Shown here: piece by piece, positions 5,720 through 8,679 of the stretch
How the letters are laid out: each line of letters opens with the position of its first letter
Numbering within the stretch: the stretch's first letter is position 1
Source: Candidatus Gerdarchaeota archaeon
GTDB taxonomy: Archaea; Asgardarchaeota; Heimdallarchaeia; JABLTI01
Assembly (NCBI GenBank): GCA_016840905.1
Contig: JAEORM010000267.1
Span: 1 to 8,679, forward strand
DNA: 8,679 nt
Direction: 5' to 3'
Program-made: the position numbers and the translations under genes
Notes under the pieces: model-generated
The model's input: the letters and a program-made list of their open reading frames with translations, nothing else
Told to the model about the DNA's origin: nothing
The model's database searches: none

Positions 5720-5980
5720 ATGAAATTAAAAATCTTTACTAAAATGGATTGTCCTAATTGCCCAGCTGCAAAAGAGCTAGGGAAAAAACTCCAAAAAGAA
5801 GGAACTGTCATAGAATGGTATGATTTAGATGAAGAAGAAGGTTTGACAGAAGCTGTCTTTTTCGATGTTCTTTCGACACCTTCTCTAATAATCACAGATG
5901 AAAGTGATTGTGAAATTAAAGGTTGGAGAGGAGAAGTCCCACCTATAACTGATATTCAAAAGAATATGAGTAATAAATAA
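5720..5980 (+). CDS. Glutaredoxin/NrdH-like redoxin, probable electron donor for NrdD
   Basis: This is an 86-residue thioredoxin-fold protein of glutaredoxin size. The redox motif CPNC is at 11-14 after the first strand (KLKIFTKMD), the cis-proline is Pro54 in STPSLIITD, and a late GWRGEVPP segment matches small redoxins found with class III reductases. It is probably cytosolic, as no signal or membrane segment is present. Lying between the reductase subunits and nrdG, it most likely reduces the active-site cysteines of NrdD after each turnover, as in NrdD types that use a redoxin rather than formate. Its own reductase is not in the window. A general disulfide-reducing role cannot be excluded, but the operon position argues for ribonucleotide reduction. 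Only 12 nt separate it from nrdG. Confidence 0.88.
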   Translation: MKLKIFTKMDCPNCPAAKELGKKLQKEGTVIEWYDLDEEEGLTEAVFFDVLSTPSLIITDESDCEIKGWRGEVPPITDIQKNMSNK

Positions 5981-5992
5981 ATAAATAATTGA

Positions 5993-6709
5993 GTGGAAGG
6001 TATCTTGCCAGACTTAGAGATCAAAGGCTATCGACAAGGATCACTTATTGAATGGTCTGGATTGATAGTTGACAGTATTTTCTTAGCAGGTTGTGATTTC
6101 AGATGCCCTTATTGTCACAATCCTGATCTAATTACTCTAGATAAAGTAGAAAGTTATGACGTTAATATAGTTCTAGAAGAGATAGATAAACGGGCGAAAA
6201 GTAAATGGTTAGATGGTGTATCAATTACTGGTGGAGAACCTGCATTAAATAAAAGACTTCCAGAATTTTTACGAATTTTAAAGAGTATGGGTTTGAAAAC
6301 CAAAATAGATACTAATGGAAATCATCCAGAAGTAATTAAGGAATTATTTGATAATAATTTATTAGATTACATAGCAATGGATGTTAAAGCAACACCTGAT
6401 AAATATAACTTAGCAACGAAAAGGAAAGTTGATATTAAACGTATAAAAGAAACCATTAAGCTAATAATAAATTCAGGATTAGACCATGAATTTAGAACAA
6501 CAGTTGTACCAACAATAGTTGATCCTGAAAAAGATTTACCAATAATCGCTGAAATGATTAAAGGAGCAAAAAGATATTATATCCAACAATTCAGACCTCT
6601 TAGATGTTTAGATGAATCTTTTGAAGAATTGACACCATATACACTAGTTGTTCTCGAAAGGGCATGGAATAAAATAAAAGATCAATTTGAAGTTTGTGAA
6701 ATAAGATAA
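5993..6709 (+). CDS. nrdG: Anaerobic ribonucleotide reductase activating protein (radical SAM)
   Basis: NrdG uses a [4Fe-4S] cluster and S-adenosylmethionine to abstract hydrogen from a glycine in NrdD, creating the stable glycyl radical. The radical SAM signature CDFRCPYC (Cys34, Cys38, Cys41) is intact and is followed by HNP, with GGEP at 80-83 for SAM binding. At 238 residues it is of the longer type common in archaea and Thermotogae, not the short form of about 154 residues in E. coli. The start is uncertain: GTG 5993 is listed, but TTG 6005, giving MPDLEIKGYR and preceded by a purine-rich GTGGAAGG, is also possible. It begins 12 nt after the redoxin gene and so is probably cotranscribed. 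Its target here would be Gly52 of the small protein at 5384-5629, as the long NrdD chain lacks one. Confidence 0.93.
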   Translation: MEGILPDLEIKGYRQGSLIEWSGLIVDSIFLAGCDFRCPYCHNPDLITLDKVESYDVNIVLEEIDKRAKSKWLDGVSITGGEPALNKRLPEFLRILKSMGLKTKIDTNGNHPEVIKELFDNNLLDYIAMDVKATPDKYNLATKRKVDIKRIKETIKLIINSGLDHEFRTTVVPTIVDPEKDLPIIAEMIKGAKRYYIQQFRPLRCLDESFEELTPYTLVVLERAWNKIKDQFEVCEIR

Positions 6710-6719
6710 AAGAAAGTTC

Positions 6720-6728
6720 TTTTTTTTT
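6720..6728 (+). terminator. Oligo-T tract after nrdG, probable archaeal terminator
   Basis: Nine consecutive T residues begin 10 bp after the nrdG stop with no hairpin, which fits archaeal intrinsic termination and would end the reductase operon. Confidence 0.55.
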
Positions 6729-6749
6729 GCTTAGAAGAATATTAGTAGC

Positions 6750-6759
6750 TTTTAAAAAG
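6750..6759 (+). promoter_or_regulatory. Candidate TATA box of the topoisomerase gene
   Basis: TTTTAAAAAG lies about 40 bp before the start codon. Initiation near 6780 would give a very short leader beginning close to the Shine-Dalgarno sequence. It is supported by position and the preceding T tract, but the match is only moderate. Confidence 0.35.
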
Positions 6760-6778
6760 TGATTCGTTTGTCAATAAT

Positions 6779-6785
6779 ATGAGGT
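6779..6785 (+). promoter_or_regulatory. Ribosome binding site deciding the topoisomerase TTG start
   Basis: ATGAGGT ends 8 nt before TTG 6794 but 17 nt before the in-frame ATG 6803, favouring the TTG. Confidence 0.6.
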
Positions 6786-6793
6786 AGTAAAAA

Positions 6794-8632
6794 TTGTCTC
6801 CAATGACGGAATTGATCCATAATGGTATTATGATTACTGATATAGAAAACCTTGGATTAAAGATTGAAATAAACGGCAAAGAACATAAATTAACTCCAAA
6901 ACAAGAACAAATGGCTTTAGCTTGGGTTAAAAAGCTCTCTACCGTTTATGTCGAAGATCCCATATTTTGTGAAAATTTCTTCAAAGATTTCAGTGAAGCG
7001 CTTGGTTATAAAAAATTAACAGATGAGGATATTGATTTTACTGAGGTTATAGATTATGTTGAAGCTGAACGTGCAAAAAGAGAGGCTATGACTAAAGAAG
7101 AGAAAAAGCAAGCACGAGAAGAAAGAAAAGTCATTAGAGAGACATTAATCGAGAAATATGGCACAGCTACCTTAGATGGAAATAAAGTTGAAATATCAAA
7201 TTGGACAGCAGAACCTAGTAGTATTTTTATGGGTAGAGGAGAACACCCTATGCGTGGAAAATGGAAAGAAGGACCTACTTATGAAGATATTACATTAAAT
7301 CTAAGTCCAAATGCTGAAAGACCACCTGGTAATTGGAAAGAAATCGTTTGGGAACCAGAATGTCTATGGATAGCAAAATGGGAGGATAAACTTTCAAGTA
7401 AAACAAAATATGTTTGGTTATCTGATACCACTCCTATCAAACAAGATCGTGAAATAGAAAAATATGATAAAGCAAAATTAGTTGGAAATAATCTCGAGAA
7501 AATACGATTAGAAATTTTGAATTCATTGGATAATGGTGATAAAAGGAGAAGAAAAGTCGCTACTGCTTGTTTTATTATAGATCAATTAAATATGAGGGTA
7601 GGCGATGAAAAGGATGAAGACGAAGCTGATACTGTTGGTGCTACAACTTTACGACCTGAACACATTAAGATAAAAGATAATATTGTTTATTTTGATTTTT
7701 TGGGAAAAGATTCTGTTGAATGGAAAAAAGAAAAAGAATTCCCTGAAAAATTCATTAAAGTCTTACAAGAATTGATAGAAGAAGCAAATCAAAGCGAGGA
7801 TGATAAAGCACAGCTATTTTCTGATGTTAATAGTAGACATGTAAATGCTTTCTTAGGAGAAATTGTTGATGGTTTAACAGCTAAAGTTTTCAGAACTTTT
7901 CATGCAACAAACACAGTAAGAAGCGAATTAGAACAATCCGATATAAGTGAATCAGATCCTGAATTTGCTAAAAAAGAAGCTGCTGTGATGGCTAATTTAG
8001 AAGCAGCAGTAATTTGCAATCACATGAAACAAGTTCCTGCTAATTGGTCTAACAGATTACAAACATTCAGAGAACGAAAAATGAAAGCTGACGAACGAAC
8101 AGCTAAAGCAGAAGAAAATCAGAAGCAAAAAGAAGCTAGACTTGAGGAATTAAAACAAAATCTCAAAGAGAAAAAGAAGATTTTACAAGACCAAGAAAAA
8201 ATATTAGATGAAGTAAAAAATGATCATAAAATTTTAAATGAAGCAGAAAAACCTACAGATCCAAAAGAGAAAGAGAAATATAAGAAAGATCTTGAGAAAG
8301 CAAAGAAAAAAGTAGATGTTCAAAAAAGAAAAGTTGATGCTGCAAATAAGCGTGTAGTAACTGCTCAAAACCAGGTAGAAAAAGGTAAAAATACCGTTGG
8401 TACTGCAAAAGAAAGGGTATATAAAGCTAAATTAGCATATAAGAAAATAGATTCACAAGAAAGAATCTCAAAGAAAACAAAAGAATGGAATCTTGGAACA
8501 AGCTTAAAATCTTATATTGATCCCAGAGTGTATTACGATTGGGGGAAAGAAATTGATTATGATTGGCGAAATTATTATTCGAATACGCTCCAGAGAAAAT
8601 TCTCTTGGTTAGAACGGGATGAAAATGATTAG
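6794..8632 (+). CDS. Eukaryote-type DNA topoisomerase IB
   Basis: This 612-residue protein matches the core and C-terminal domain of eukaryotic topoisomerase I, which relaxes supercoils of either sign by transient single-strand cleavage through a 3'-phosphotyrosine, without ATP. The catalytic set is complete: Arg268 (MRVGDEK), Lys305 (LGKDS), Arg367 (KVFRTFHATNT), His410 (ICNHMK) and the nucleophile Tyr574 (SYIDPR). The N-terminal core has LTPKQEQ, ENFFKDF and GRGEHPMRGKWK, and the end QRKFSWL matches the human C-terminus. The basic nuclear-targeting N-terminal region of eukaryotes is absent. Between His410 and Tyr574 is a charged Lys/Glu-rich coiled coil of about 160 residues, against about 91 between the same residues in the human enzyme. 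The gene starts at TTG, judged by the ribosome binding site, and seems unrelated to the upstream reductase operon. Confidence 0.95.
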   Translation: MSPMTELIHNGIMITDIENLGLKIEINGKEHKLTPKQEQMALAWVKKLSTVYVEDPIFCENFFKDFSEALGYKKLTDEDIDFTEVIDYVEAERAKREAMTKEEKKQAREERKVIRETLIEKYGTATLDGNKVEISNWTAEPSSIFMGRGEHPMRGKWKEGPTYEDITLNLSPNAERPPGNWKEIVWEPECLWIAKWEDKLSSKTKYVWLSDTTPIKQDREIEKYDKAKLVGNNLEKIRLEILNSLDNGDKRRRKVATACFIIDQLNMRVGDEKDEDEADTVGATTLRPEHIKIKDNIVYFDFLGKDSVEWKKEKEFPEKFIKVLQELIEEANQSEDDKAQLFSDVNSRHVNAFLGEIVDGLTAKVFRTFHATNTVRSELEQSDISESDPEFAKKEAAVMANLEAAVICNHMKQVPANWSNRLQTFRERKMKADERTAKAEENQKQKEARLEELKQNLKEKKKILQDQEKILDEVKNDHKILNEAEKPTDPKEKEKYKKDLEKAKKKVDVQKRKVDAANKRVVTAQNQVEKGKNTVGTAKERVYKAKLAYKKIDSQERISKKTKEWNLGTSLKSYIDPRVYYDWGKEIDYDWRNYYSNTLQRKFSWLERDEND

Positions 8633-8679
8633 AAATCAATTATTTGATGCCTAAAAAAACATTTAAAATCTAGAAAAAA
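8633..8679. other. Short AT-rich right edge, no gene recognised
   Basis: The last 47 bp follow the topoisomerase stop. There is no T tract that would act as a terminator, and TTTAAAA at about 8662 may be the start of another promoter, but the window ends too soon to tell. Confidence 0.3.

Noticed and set aside
8090..8450. Tandem repeat or repeat protein in the topoisomerase linker
   Set aside because: The Lys/Glu-rich composition looks repetitive, but no fixed repeat unit is visible; it is an ordinary coiled coil.
8427..8639. Minus-strand ORF of 70 residues at the end of the topoisomerase gene
   Set aside because: It overlaps the conserved catalytic tyrosine region on the other strand and has no domain or ribosome binding site.

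Overview
The window is a strongly AT-rich stretch that reads as archaeal. The clearest sign is a eukaryote-type DNA topoisomerase IB with its full catalytic set; among prokaryotes this type is known mainly from Thaumarchaeota and some related or Asgard lineages. TATA-like boxes about 25-30 bp before plausible transcription starts, U-rich tracts after genes, and an archaeal-style winged-helix regulator agree with this. An Asgard archaeon is a reasonable guess, but the sequence alone does not settle the lineage.

Layout. Positions 1-616 (minus strand) hold the N-terminal part of a winged-helix regulator that runs off the left edge. It is divergent from glmS (844-2616), and the gap between them carries three copies of a TATAAC-type dyad that are candidate operators. 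From about 2748 to 6709 lies an anaerobic (class III) ribonucleotide reductase locus: a promoter with two NrdR-box-like sites, an NrdR-NrdD fusion gene (2911-5331), a small gene carrying the glycyl-radical segment missing from that NrdD (5384-5629), a glutaredoxin-like redoxin (5720-5980) and the radical-SAM activase NrdG (5993-6709). A topoisomerase IB gene (6794-8632) follows with its own probable promoter.

How the genes fit together. NrdG should generate a glycyl radical. Here the glycine lies on a separate polypeptide of about 81 residues instead of at the NrdD C-terminus, so the reductase would have to assemble from two chains, recalling the YfiD/pyruvate formate-lyase arrangement. The break falls between the two cysteine pairs of the C-terminal zinc ribbon. 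The redoxin is the likely electron donor, as in NrdD types that do not use formate. At the other end of the enzyme a complete NrdR repressor (zinc ribbon plus ATP-cone) is fused in frame, and two sites resembling the bacterial NrdR box, 31 bp apart centre to centre, sit just downstream of a TATA box. The locus therefore looks like a reductase that may repress its own transcription in response to nucleotide levels and whose radical domain is supplied in trans. This is the part of the window most worth experimental attention. glmS, the regulator and the topoisomerase are otherwise recognisable family members; the topoisomerase has an unusually long coiled-coil linker.
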